Assembly (NCBI GenBank): GCA_022113835.1 | Contig: JAILWY010000004.1 | Coordinates: 3,475,501 to 3,539,500 of the forward strand | Direction: 5' to 3' | DNA length: 64,000 bases | DNA from: Atopsyche davidsoni | Taxonomy: Eukaryota > Arthropoda > Insecta > Trichoptera > Hydrobiosidae | Shown here: piece after piece, positions 23,161 to 33,951 of the stretch | How positions within the stretch are numbered: the stretch's first letter is position 1 | Layout of the letters: each line of letters opens with the position of its first letter | Program-made: the position numbers and the translations under genes | The notes under the pieces: generated by a model | Databases searched by the model: none | The model's input: only the letters and a program-made list of their open reading frames with translations | Told to the model about the DNA's origin: nothing

Positions 23161-23624
23161 TCGTGAAGAAGAGACATATCTACGATACGCCAAGCGCCAG
23201 TGAAGAATTCCGACAGAATACAAATAATAATATAAAAATATACATTAGTTGCTGCTGATCCACTGTTGGATAGAGACACAAATTATGTTATAAAAATTTG
23301 AATAATTCTAACGATAAGGGTGCAAAATAAGAGATAACTGTGTGCAGCGTAGTTTCTAGCATTCTTGTGTACAGGAAGAAAAGTAAAACTACATCAGAGA
23401 GTTATATTAATCGGTTTTCTATTTTGACGGCCTCGAGGATATCTTTCTAGGTTCACTAGCTGAACATTATGGATTCAAACTCTCATTGAAATAAAGAGAA
23501 TTTTTATTAAAGCAAACTTTTGTTCGAGAGTATCATATTCACACGATGCTGAGAATAAATTTAGAATTTTATAACGTGCTTTTTTTGGAAAGAAATCCAA
23601 ATAAAATAAGCCATTGAAAGGAGA

Positions 23625-23745
23625 AAGTTAGCGTAGATGCGGAATTTGCACCAGTAGCTGGAAGTCGGGGGAACAGCCGCATTAATAAGACTACCTTTAG
23701 ATAGAGATATGTTCAGTGAGATGGTCAACAACAGAAGAGAAACAC
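23625..23745 (+). repeat. Family S fragment S5
   Basis: The frame reads L-P-L-D-R-D-M-F-S-E-M-V-N-N and then loses the stop. Upstream it shares 'gatgcggaatttgcaccagt' with S2. Confidence 0.6.
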
Positions 23746-24149
23746 GTGGTTGTAATAATATTTTTTTTGATCACAAAAGATTAACACCTTGGACCTGGTG
23801 ATAATTAATCCAACATTGTATAAATCTATTTTTATTTCACTTCATGATATTTAAGTACGAATACTGCTAGAAAACAAAGTGGTTATATTAATGAACGACC
23901 GTATCCGGTGCGTGGAGGAACGCATTTTTCAGCGCAGGAAGTTGGTAAGATGATAATTGCTGCATTTCTGCATTGGTCTGTGTTCGTCCAAGCGAGTGAA
24001 TAAAACTACTTACCGCCAACGCATGCAACAATGCACATTGCAAAGAACGAAACAGAAAGCGCATGTACCATATATGAATGCACTCTCTCTGAATTATTGT
24101 ATTTTATACATACTTAACTAATTCACATAATATTTTTATTTCTTTTTCT

Positions 24150-24335
24150 CTAAGTGCCTCTTCTCAGAGTGTGTTGGTGACCGTTTCGTTGAACATTTTT
24201 TCCTGAGCCAGTTCTACTGATATGTCTCTTTTTCTTTTGATCTTTCCCTGGACAATCACCTGCAGTAGGCTATATTAATTATTTCGAAAAATATGACCAA
24301 AATCTTATGATTTTTTACAACCGTCAAGACTCTCA
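24150..24335 (-). repeat. Family S fragment S6
   Basis: On the minus strand L-A-Q-E-K-M-F-N-E-T-V-T-N-T-L ends at TGA, matching the family C-terminus. The distal part shares CTGCAGTAGGCTATATT with S1. Confidence 0.6.
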
Positions 24336-27266
24336 TACATGAGGGTGAAAAAGTTAAAATACTATAGCAGCTGGTTGAAAAATGAAATCTACATTTACCC
24401 ATAAACAGGGCAATAATTAAATGCAAGTATTAACGACGTATAATAAGAAGAATTTCTCTTGCAACTGATTTTTGTTACTGATGATTTCTCAATATTTTTG
24501 CTCGCTCGAGCTTTATTGCAAACACAAGAAAAAAACTTCATAAGGGACACTTTGAAAAGCTTTTCCACAGTACAAAGAAACTTTTGCACCTCGAGGCAAA
24601 TACTCGTAAAGCACAGATGAGACATATGGAAAATATTACACGAAGAAGAAAACGGAAACGAGATTACAGCCGAAAACGGGAGGCTTAAGAAAATACTGTT
24701 TGTATTTCCGAGTGTAGACTTAATGGATACGCATCAATATGAAATGATACGAAATTTCTCCTTTGAAATAGGCACGAAAACAGCGAGTGTTTTTTTCAGG
24801 TTCTCTCAAGGTAACATTATATGTATTTAATATTTAATCCGGTCTATCTTATATTTAATTCATCCCTTCCGCTCGGGGGTGGGGGATATCCGCGTGTCGG
24901 ATTATTTATTCGGGTATTTTTTCTCGCAGTCCGAGAGACGCCGGGCCAGGGGTGTGTCGGGAAAAATCGCTTTTTAATAAGATTGATTGAGGTATGAATT
25001 ATTCTCATTGTGTGAGTACAGTGATAGATTCTTGGAATCCGAACTCTATTATTGTCTGAGGGTTAAGTGATTATCATAATGGGTTTACATCAGAATGCAA
25101 TTAGAGTCCAATGGAAGTAATATACAAGTATATTGATATACCAGAAAAGTATTTAATACACAAATGTAGATGCTAATGATACTATAAAAAGCTAATCTAA
25201 AATATCTTAAGGTAAGATTTCCACGGATATTAAATCAAAACGCTTTATTTATATATATATATATATATATATGTACCATTGTTTTTTTGAAATAGGTGGA
25301 GGTCTGTCTTATTAATTTGGCGATGCCTCTATACAGCGATATAGCTCTCATTATTTTATTGATCAATATTTAGTATAAAAAATATTATTATCTATAAAAT
25401 CTAGCACGCAGTACAGCCACGACTGAAATATAAATGCGAATAAATAAATGATTAATAAGCTACCTCCAGAGGCAGGTGTGGTTTTATGTATCAATTTAAT
25501 ATATAATATAAAGCCATAAAAGCTGCTTATGTTTTAAATCAAGGATGAATCCAACTCCCACGTTTGCCTCAAAAAGTACACGATTACACATAAAAAGCAC
25601 AATAAATAAAATAAAAAGCAGCCGTTTCATTTATTGGCATTTTTCGCTGCAAGTGAGAAATCTGTTTCGAAAAAGTAATAAAATCTTTACTAAATGGCCC
25701 TGAGAGAGGTGCGATGAACAATTAACTCTCCTAAACTAGACTTACGCAACGCTTAGTCCATTGTTACACCAAAGGTCGGTTGAAAATCTGCTAAAGCTAT
25801 CGCAATCGAAACAATGGATCGAATCCGCTGGGACGCGCGAAATTATTCGCAACCGAGATGCGCGGAAACGTAAACAGAAGAACCGGGAAACAAAAGGAAA
25901 CGAGGTTGCGTGCGAGTGAATACGATCATGTTGGTATCCTTTGTTCGCTGGACGCTTTGGCACAGTTGGTAACATTTGTATGAAAGTAATCAGTGAAAAA
26001 AAACACTGCTCAAACTGACAAATATGTGAAATAATTAATAATCTGCAGCATCGTACACATGAAGATCAAAAGCAGACAAACAGGGTTGGGTTAGGTTTGC
26101 TAGTTCTGCTTATATTTAGGAATGATTTCAACGAGAAAGCAAGATGGTTTTAACAGCATCAAAGTCTAGTCATTAGGACACTAGTTTGTCGATTAAAACG
26201 ACTCAAGTTCAAGAGTACTTTTAGTCCAAAACACAAAAAAAAAATTACGGCCGCAACTGCCTTTTAGTAGTAGCATATTTCAGATTATCTGGCCATGGAT
26301 GTTATCCGCTCGTAAATATATAAAGCTCGTGTATAATATATTACAATATATGTACATCTTACACTTTGAATCATTTGTACAGAATAATGACCGTAAGTGT
26401 AAATTTAAAATTTCAAGGTAAACGTTTTTTCGGAGGCCACTGTTAATTCACTGTTGAATTATAAACCACATCCTTTTTTTCTTGTATTTCCGAAGTTTCA
26501 GTAAATATTATTTACTTTGACAACTGCACTTTTCATTTCTAATAAATATAAAATGCAAGCGATTACAACAAAAAAAACAATACATTATTAGCAAACACTT
26601 CCTAGAAATTGAATGCAGTATAATTTCCAATTAGTGTTGGTCAATTATAGAACAATTAAAAAAAAATTGAATAAATTTCAAGTAATAAGCGAAAAATACA
26701 ATTTTATAGTAAAAATGAATTGTTTGCGAGAATGTCGGAAAATTTTAAGTGATTTCAGTGTAAATTCGTTTGTCTGGCATTAATTGTTCGTGGAACCGGT
26801 AATGTATGGACGAACAAAAGAGTAATCCCCATATGCCACTGACCTCGCCGAAACTACAGGGAGAGCAGGAAGACAGTGATCGATGCGCGGTTATATATTT
26901 TTAATTGATTTTTTAAACACGTGATAACCAAGATTTATGATCAAAAGCATTTTCAATCCCATAGTATATTTATTTATTTATGATCTAATAATACTATATA
27001 CATCAAAAAATTAATACACTTTTTGTAGAAATTCATAAACACACTGACACTAGAACGGGCATGTTACTTGACTGCAAAATGGCTTACTTTTATATTTCTA
27101 TGAATATATTTTAAGCTTATTTTATTGTTAAAAGTAGTAGTGTTAAATCATTTTTGCTTGACAGAGCCTTTTCAATGTTTCAGCGCAGATAAAACTGATA
27201 TGCTCACGGCGAATTCTCATTGGAATTATTAATATTTATTATATCGAATGCTTCAACGACAGACAA
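24336..27266. other. No gene recognised; patches at 24840-24960 and 25790-25980
   Basis: Two GC-richer patches without assignable content; a minus-strand frame at 25742-25975 is not family-like. A (TA)n run lies at 25250-25272. The rest is AT-rich. Confidence 0.3.
25250..25272. repeat. (TA)n microsatellite
   Basis: A short pure AT dinucleotide run. Confidence 0.95.
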
Positions 27267-27604
27267 TCTATCTACTATAATAATAGCCATTGTGTGTTTG
27301 TTTGTATGTGTGTATGTTTCGTTTTTCCGTTCTGTATAGAATATCTTAAAAGATACAACGCTGATTTTTTGCACATAAGTTAAGTAAATTTTTCCGCAGC
27401 TATGTGCCGAATTTCAAGACGATAGGATAATATTTTCATTCATAAACTTTAAAATATGCTTTAGCGAATTACGAATTATATGATTCACTTCTTCGCCGCG
27501 AGATGTCGTTCACCGCGAGAATTTCAAATTTAGAACTTTTACAAAAAAAACAAAAGACGCATCGTTCATCAAATACGTCATTTTGTGACGGGCTACATTA
27601 CTAG
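27267..27604 (+). mobile_element. Short non-autonomous Helitron-like element
   Basis: The 5' end TCTATCTACTATAATAATAG is preceded by A, and a GTTTGTTTGTATG stretch follows, as in insect Helitron 5' ends. The 3' end is CTAG (27601-27604) followed by T, preceded 10 bases upstream by a perfect 5-bp hairpin (CGTCA at 27576, TGACG at 27586). Insertion between A and T, TC start, CTRR end and subterminal hairpin are the defining Helitron features (family knowledge). It is 338 bp, with no Rep/helicase coding. The start could instead be 27271, also preceded by A. Confidence 0.65.
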
Positions 27605-27853
27605 TATGTTTATAGTTTACTATAAAAATATATATTTAAGCAGAATGCGCAATGAAAGAACTCTTGACGATGGTAAAAAAGCATATAGCATAGTCTAAGG
27701 AAAAACCGAAAGGAGAAAAAAGACATTGGAAGAAGAAAACTTACGTGGAAATTACACCGGTAAGTACAGGTAAATTTACAATAGTTCTCAAGGGTAATGT
27801 TTTAGTATGATGTGTGGCTATTCCTTTATCCACCACGCAAGTTGTGAAGCTTG

Positions 27854-27936
27854 CAATGTGTGACTTAGGTGGTAGCGTATATGAATTTCATTATTTACAT
27901 TATTGTGAAAATAAGTATTAAAAAAACCCTTTATTT
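27854..27936 (-). mobile_element. Relic sharing the 3' UTR of the 52.8-kb Jockey-like element
   Basis: The reverse complement matches 57472-57563: AATAAAGGGTTTTTT, then a looser stretch, then 'tacgctaccacctaagtcac' plus flanking bases. It is a degraded 3' fragment of the same or a sister family, lacking any coding part. Confidence 0.65.
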
Positions 27937-28089
27937 GTAGTAAGACTGAAATGGTCACCAACCTCCACTCGAACAAGATTTTATTTAATAATGACTGTAA
28001 TATCGCATAGTTATCAAGTAAAAGTAATGTAATATATATATGAAATGACGTTACAATTACACGGTGCATTCATACCATAATCACCCTGT

Positions 28090-28350
28090 ATATAGGCATA
28101 AAGGTGCGCTCACACGCAACGCGTCGCCAGAGCGAAACGACGGACGGCGCAGCTGCCGCCAACAGCTGGTGTGCCCTCTGATAATAACATAATGCGTGCG
28201 AGGGGCTGCGGTCGCGGAGGCTGTCGCCGACAATCGCTTTCAAAAGACACCCCCGAGTCCGAGAGGCCGAAACAAAACCCTGGCCGGGTCGCCATGATGA
28301 CGGGATGAAAGAGACTGCGGTCGGGCCCCGGAATTCTCGGCTGAAATTTC
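28090..28350. other. GC-rich island
   Basis: One of the most GC-rich host-like stretches of the window, with many CpG words and open on the minus strand in two frames. No protein family is recognised; it could be a promoter or non-coding exon. Confidence 0.3.
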
Positions 28351-28424
28351 ATGCAATTTGACGTCTTTTAAATATCTAGACCTCTCCGCTCTGCTTATTA
28401 TGTTGCTTGTGTATGACTCCCAAT

Positions 28425-28655
28425 TTGTACCCTGAGCGCGTGTATGGGATCGGTAATGGAGTAGTGCTTGTGAAGTACCTTTCCGAGGAGTGTTATTAGG
28501 CAGCAGCAATACGCAGACTTTTTCTTCCAATATAAACCCGGGGACCCACTACACTATTTCCCCCTTAGAAAACTATGAGAAAGCATGAGTATATGCTCAG
28601 TGAAATTGTCCGCAACCTCCTCTGAGGAGAGGCACTTGGTGAAGATGATGAAATA
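28425..28655 (+). repeat. Family S fragment S7 (longest)
   Basis: It spans the upstream part ('gtaccctgagcg'), the middle ('ggcagcagcaatacgcagac', 'cccggggacc') and the end S-E-I-V-R-N-L-L plus TGA. The middle is open and reads L-G-S-S-N-T-Q-T-F-S-S, parallel to S10. A stop separates middle and end, so this copy is dead. Confidence 0.65.
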
Positions 28656-30679
28656 CGAGTATCTAGAACCAACCCAATATGTGTTTTTAAGTAAAAGGTT
28701 AACATGTGAAACCCATGAGAAAACTTTCAGAAGAGTTTTTGCTGTATTTATGTTTAAATTATGCTATATATAAGTAGGTTTTTTTTTTGTTTTTTTTTAT
28801 TGTAAGATTTTATCCAAAATGTTAGATAAATGTATCGATGCTAATTTAAGGCTTAAAAACCAAAGCAACCCCCCTCCATGTAATTGGATGGAATTCAAAT
28901 ATAATCTCGAATTAAAATCAAACGCCATGTTAGAGTTTGCATAATCCCTTTAAATAAAAATAAGTAGGGTCGTTCCATTGTGCGTGTTTGTCCTTTCGCA
29001 GTGCGAATATTGCCAATAAAAATACAAATAAATTAAATTATATTATTTTTGTACACACACGGGGGGCGGAGACAAAGGCTTTCATCTGGTGGTATAATTT
29101 AAAAATCGGGGGTGAATGGCTTGTGATTTGGACTTGTGGCGCGTCGCTTGCCTTTGGAATAGGGGATGATGAGGTGTCGGCGGAGGGATGTTTAATTGGG
29201 GATGCACCATAAATGATTACGAGAATGCAGTCATGACTATATATTATATATATTTATATTAATAATTTCAATGTTCATAAAATCAGGTAACAAGGGCGTG
29301 TTTATATAGGTTAAAAAACCATTTTTTTAATTATGTTAAATAAATAATTTTAAATTATTATTCAATGAAGTAGCAATATAATTACTTAGATATCTTATAT
29401 AGTTTATATTAAACGATAAACTTATAAACATACGAATATGTGTTTTTAAATATATTTTTCAAACTATAGAAAAATAAATATTATTTTGAGAAACTATAGA
29501 ATAAAAACGTTGCAAGTAAGTCTTAATATCTCAGAAGCTCTATATGATAAACTTGCATTATTCTTTTAATTAGGGACCTTTCCACCGATTTCAAATTATT
29601 AAAATATATAAAAATAAAACTAAAAATTATTTTATTGCCGAGTTTTTTTATTCCATTTTAACTGTCATTATTCCACCGAGCATATTTTGTAACGGTTTGC
29701 AGAATAGAATAACTCGATAAATATATTACAGCAAGTCATTTTGCATTCATTTATATACATGTAATAAATCTACCCCTATTCAAAATGGGGGTTGAAAAAA
29801 CAGCATACGCTGAGCATACAGTTGATTGCAATACATATTGGCGCTGGTAATTAGGTATTGTAACCCCCTACCCTTGCGTGGGAAAGCCTGTAAGCCACGA
29901 GGGTGTTGGACAAAAGGAAGTCCAACAAAAAATTGACATTAGATATATCATATATATTATGTTGGGTTTTGTATTTTTTAACAGAAGAAGAACGAATGAT
30001 TTGGGAGCGGTTTTTCAACGCTAGCATACATTTCAAACTCCACGAAGACGGCCTTAGTACCTGAAGCGAAGCCCTCGAGTGTTATAGAGCTTATTTACAA
30101 TAGAAATCTGTTGGCAACCCGATTTAAAATTATTGTGTTTTGTGTCATAATTGTTACTAAGTCCGCATGTGGACTTGCAACATGCTTTTTTTGTGGGCCC
30201 TCGTCAGTAGTATTTGAAACGTCTTCAAGGGGAGACGACACCCGCGAGCGTCCTAACCTATGCTTAAAATTTATAATAAACGAGTATCTTAATAAAATTG
30301 TCATGTATGCGGAATAAAGTGTTTTAAATGTACCTATATGGTCACTCCGCGATATCCGTATACCTGTCGTGAATCTTTGCAGAAGAATAATCATAGTCGA
30401 GAAATAAAGAATTACAGTCCACTCAAGAGCTTGTGATGAGCGAGAAAGCGTAGAGCGACAAAAATAGGGTTGTCACTCCTCAGTATTTACGAACCCTTGG
30501 CGAATTCGTAAATTAAATCATATGAAATTAATCGGTTGCTCAAGCCTTCAAAATAGATTTCTAAATTGGAAATATACTTAGCGGCCGTCGCCAACAAGTG
30601 TTATAGAGCTTCGAATAGTCATCAGTATAAAAATATATTTTGCTAGTATAGATGTTTTATGCAGATGTAGCTCAATGGA
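28656..30679. other. No gene recognised; patch at 29060-29215
   Basis: The G-rich patch at 29060-29215 is open on the plus strand but not family-like. Around 29850-30075 is a mixed-composition stretch without assignment. Confidence 0.3.
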
Positions 30680-30925
30680 CTGTGTGCATTGTGTGGATGC
30701 ACGGTTCGCTGGACAAATCAGATGGCATCTACAAATATCGACTATATGTCTATGCACGGCGGTGCATCGACCCCGTGGCTTATGGCCGCCCCCAGCGGCA
30801 ACAATAATAATATCAGTCAAGATGGCGGCAGGATTCACGCTTCCCTGACGGCGCACGCCGCCATTAAAAAATGTCCGCCAGCAGGGGGGAGATATGAGAA
30901 CATGGACGTCGGATACCTGCAGTTA
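30680..30925. other. GC-rich island with YY1-like words
   Basis: It contains AAGATGGCGG-type and GCCGCCATT words (YY1/Pho-like) and a 'gcacggcggtgca' imperfect palindrome. A plus-strand frame starting at 30725 runs to 30967 but has no family resemblance and no donor; the minus strand is open too. Possible regulatory DNA. Confidence 0.25.
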
Positions 30926-31071
30926 ATAATACTATTATTACAAAAGTCACTATACGTATGCCATTGATCGTTGCAATGCCCCATTAATCTCATTGATTGA
31001 ATTTTTAAAAGCGCAAGTACCCGTGAAGCTTCTTGCAGACGCGAATCATCTTTAAATTCATAAATTAAATT

Positions 31072-31352
31072 TTATTACTAATATGATTAGGCACATTAGT
31101 TCATACATAGAAGATGATTTAATGAAACTCTCAGAAAAATATCATCGTGATTTGTGTGGGATTTGAACCCACATCCCCTGGCTTACATGGCCGGTGTACT
31201 TACCCCACAATGCCACACAAATCACGATGATATTTTTCTGAGAATTTCTTTAAATCGTCTTCTATGTATGAACTAATGTGCCTAATCATATTAGTAATAA
31301 TATACCAGGGTAATAAATACGCATCTGATTGACGTTCAATAAAAAAATCGAC
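31072..31352. mobile_element. Fold-back family F, copy F3 (88-bp arms)
   Basis: Left arm 31072-31160 and right arm 31212-31300 are near-perfect reverse complements, running from ATTACTAATATGATTAGGCA through the family arm into the first bases of the tRNA-like core ('cgtgatttgtgtgg'). The roughly 50-base loop holds a partial tRNA-like core on the minus strand, including the B-box/T-arm. The right side continues into the family terminal repeat ('gggtaataaatacgcatctg'); the left side lacks it. Confidence 0.85.
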
Positions 31353-32145
31353 AAATTAAATTTTCACACTCACTCTTATATAAACAGCTAAGTTTGATCA
31401 CTAGCTTTTATAAAAGATCTAACGAGGACATAATATAATTATAGCAGACCTGAATTGGGTCTTTGGAAGTTACTCTAGATATCAATAAATCTTTCAGAGA
31501 TGTTAACCACAGTGCAATGATCCTGTTTTTGCTTATTATTTTATTAAATTTTATAAAATATAGGCTATGAGGTTATGACGTCGTAAAACTATACTTAATA
31601 ATATCTACTCTGGAGAAGGACTAAAATTTAGCTTTAAAATCTTTATTCTTATCTAAGCTCACTTTTCATGTAGCTGTTTCAGTTTTACTTATTAACAAGC
31701 CTATAGAAAACTGTTAAGCCTTCGAGTAAAACCATAAAATTAAACGCAAGGTAGCCGTCGTGAAACAAAACTCAACAAACATATGCTTAAGCAAACGAGT
31801 CTGAATAGTACTTTGTGTTTCATTATAAAAAAACTAATTCGTGATATTAAAAGATAGATATCGTGTAATACAAACACATTTAAAAAAGCTAAAATAAATA
31901 TTCTTTATACATAACCAACACGAATATTGTCATTTTTTATATGTTGTTCCAATGTTTAATGAAAAAAATATACTTTTTTAATAACATTTAAAGATTAATT
32001 TTATATACAAAATTATCTAAAATTTGGAAGAGTTATGGAAGTGAAACGTGCGCGTAGTTTTTCGTGATTATTATTATTATTGATATAACTAATGGTAATA
32101 TAATTGCAGACAAAGCATGCGATTGTTGTGGTGTTTTTATGTTAC
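31353..32145. other. No gene recognised
   Basis: AT-rich, no coding or repeat assignment. Confidence 0.35.
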
Positions 32146-32200
32146 CTTTGTACGTGGCTTTATTTCATGTTGTTTTGGAAGAATGTATATGATGTATTAC
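32146..32200 (-). other. Mini-exon-like unit ME2 (55 bp)
   Basis: Same layout and length as ME1: T-rich tract ending TTTTTGTTACAG, 55 bases starting GTAATACA and ending AAAGCCACGTACAAAG, then donor GTAACA. In the frame matching ME1 it keeps the end K-A-T-Y-K but has a TGA in the middle, so it would be a dead or non-coding copy. Similarity to ME1 continues into the flanking T-rich tract. Confidence 0.35.
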
Positions 32201-32879
32201 CTGTAACAAAAAGAAAAAAGAATCGTTAATAAAATTAACTAAAATATAAGGCATGCTAAAAAACTAGTTAGCATTAAAATTAAATATAAATTATTGCTTT
32301 GCATCGTTACAACAATGAAAAAAGTTACTACTCATACTTATCGATATAATTGTTACTCAAGTCCCAGGTCTATTTTCGTAAGATAATTGTTAAAATGTAG
32401 ATAAAAGCTGTTGTTTTTAGGTATAAAGGTTTAAAGTGACAGGCTATGATAACTAGGAGGTATGGGTTCAAATCTCATCTGTAACCGAAAAAAAAATAAC
32501 AAAAATGCTTCTCGTTATCCATAAAAATTCTGGGAAAAATTAAATTTTAACAGATTGTGTTATAATTTTGATTGTATTTCAATAAAGGACTAAGCATAAA
32601 TTAATTTGTATATTAAAAGGGAAAAAATATATATTTATAGCTAATCTACATCTATGCTTTTTGAAAAATTAATATATCAGGTTTTCGTTTTATAAGATTC
32701 AATACTTGATAATGAATTCTCAAATACTGCAGTGATAAAAAAACATACATCTCTTCGGACTCTATTGAAGGCATATATTTTGCGAATTCTCATATTGAAA
32801 TTTTGGCAAGCTCTATCCGGCCATAAACTATTCAAAAGAGAGAATTGCGTTTTCACTGAAGAATTCCCATTATTAAAAA

Positions 32880-33200
32880 TCGGATGTGTGTCAGATTTTT
32901 TTCAAAAAGGCAAAACTGCAATTGTCTGCTCGCCACTGCACTCCTCGGGACGCAAAAGCCAGAAGCTGAAAGACTGGAAAATAGACAAACGTCCCGCATT
33001 TCCGCCGTCGCCGTCACGCCACTTCCAGCACTAAGTGCTGCCGTGGTACCATTTTTTTATGTATCGAATGAGTAACACTATCCCTTCTATAGTGCCATAG
33101 TTCCGACTGAACGGCACCAATGCCTCTGTGAGAGTTCAGGGCTTCCCGGGGGTTACAACAAATGTATACAAGTACGAAATCTAGACTACGGTGAGCAGCA
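32880..33200. other. GC-richer stretch, unassigned
   Basis: Open in two plus-strand frames (to 33034 and 33075) but with no family resemblance. Confidence 0.2.
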
Positions 33201-33253
33201 GTGGCGGGCTGTGAACAAAACCAAAGAGCATTGCTGGCACTAAAATATATTTA

Positions 33254-33276
33254 AATATATATATATATATATATAT
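33254..33276. repeat. (TA)n microsatellite
   Basis: A short AT dinucleotide run just left of the tandem duplication. Confidence 0.9.
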
Positions 33277-33296
33277 TTATAGTTACATTCATTACA

Positions 33297-33594
33297 CTTT
33301 AAGCGGGTACTAAATTGACTAAACTGATGTGTAAAATTCGCGTAAAATTGCGCGTGCGAAATCTAGTCTATACACTCTTTGATTTGCACTTTTTGATTTT
33401 TTTTCTTCCGTTTAGCAACTCCGAGTAAATTATGAGATTTTTGTTAATAAATTAAATGTTATTGTTACACAATAGCTTTTATTATATTTATATTTTAAGC
33501 GGGTAACCAAATTGACTAAACTGATGTGCGTAGCGGGCAAAATTCGCGTAAAATTGCGCTTGTGAAATCTAGTCTATACACTCTTTGATTTGCA
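33297..33594. repeat. Tandem duplication within piggyBac-related DNA
   Basis: Units 33297-33388 and 33493-33594 share 'ttaagcgggta', 'aaattgactaaactgatgtg', 'aaaattcgcgtaaaattgcg' and 'tctagtctatacactctttg'. The second unit runs into the transposase remnant, so the first is a duplicated fragment of the same element. Confidence 0.75.
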
Positions 33595-33796
33595 TGTAGT
33601 CAAATAAATCGTTTCCTATAAAAAGTTGAACCACTTCATACACACTTTGCGGATTACTTGGCATCACAACAACACCACTTTGTCCTAAAAATTGTTCAAT
33701 AGTTGGAGGACTATCATTCTCTGACCACTCCACTTCTTCATTGTCACTTTGTTCAGAATCACTGGACAGTATTGGCAGAAGTAACGTTGACGAGTC
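33569..33796 (-). pseudogene. piggyBac-like transposase N-terminal remnant
   Basis: The minus strand is open for 75 codons, bounded by stops on both sides. An acidic Ser/Glu/Asp stretch (S-D-S-E-Q-S-D-N-E-E-V-E-W-S-E) leads into F-L-G-Q-S-G-V-V-V then F-I-G-N-D-L-F-D-Y-M-Q-I-K-E, the layout of the start of the DDE_Tnp_1_7 domain in piggyBac-type transposases, where ETNxYA would follow. Here it reads E-C-I-D and stops, so the catalytic core is absent. The upstream stop directly follows a possible acceptor-like TTTGTTTAG; a frameshift or lost start is equally likely. Confidence 0.65.
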
Positions 33797-33951
33797 CTAA
33801 ACAAACATTTCAAGCTGTAAACCTAAAGAATAAAATGACCTTCTGCCGCTTTTAGAGTAAACACATTCAAAAACGTATTAATATGCGCCCCGCCTTCAGA
33901 CAGCAGTCCGCGAAACGGGTACCAGTACCCGCCCCGCCTTTAGTGTGTTAA
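33797..33951 (-). mobile_element. piggyBac-like element 5' terminus with TTAA
   Basis: Read on the minus strand: TTAA (33948-33951), then CACACTAAAGGCGGGGCGGG and a second subterminal 'aaggcggggcgc' (33885-33898), then about 90 bases to the transposase remnant. TTAA plus a C-starting terminus with internal repeats, placed just upstream of a piggyBac-like coding remnant, fits the 5' end of that element. The opposite end is not securely identified. Confidence 0.55.

Noticed and set aside
24787..24815. 11-base micro-exon between TTTTTTTCAG and GTAACA
   Set aside because: Too short and unsupported by any second copy; splice-like words arise often in T-rich sequence.
30725..30967. Plus-strand frame MASTNIDYMSMHGG... 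in a GC-rich island
   Set aside because: The opposite strand is equally open, there is no plausible donor, and no family resemblance; kept only as part of a regulatory-island entry.
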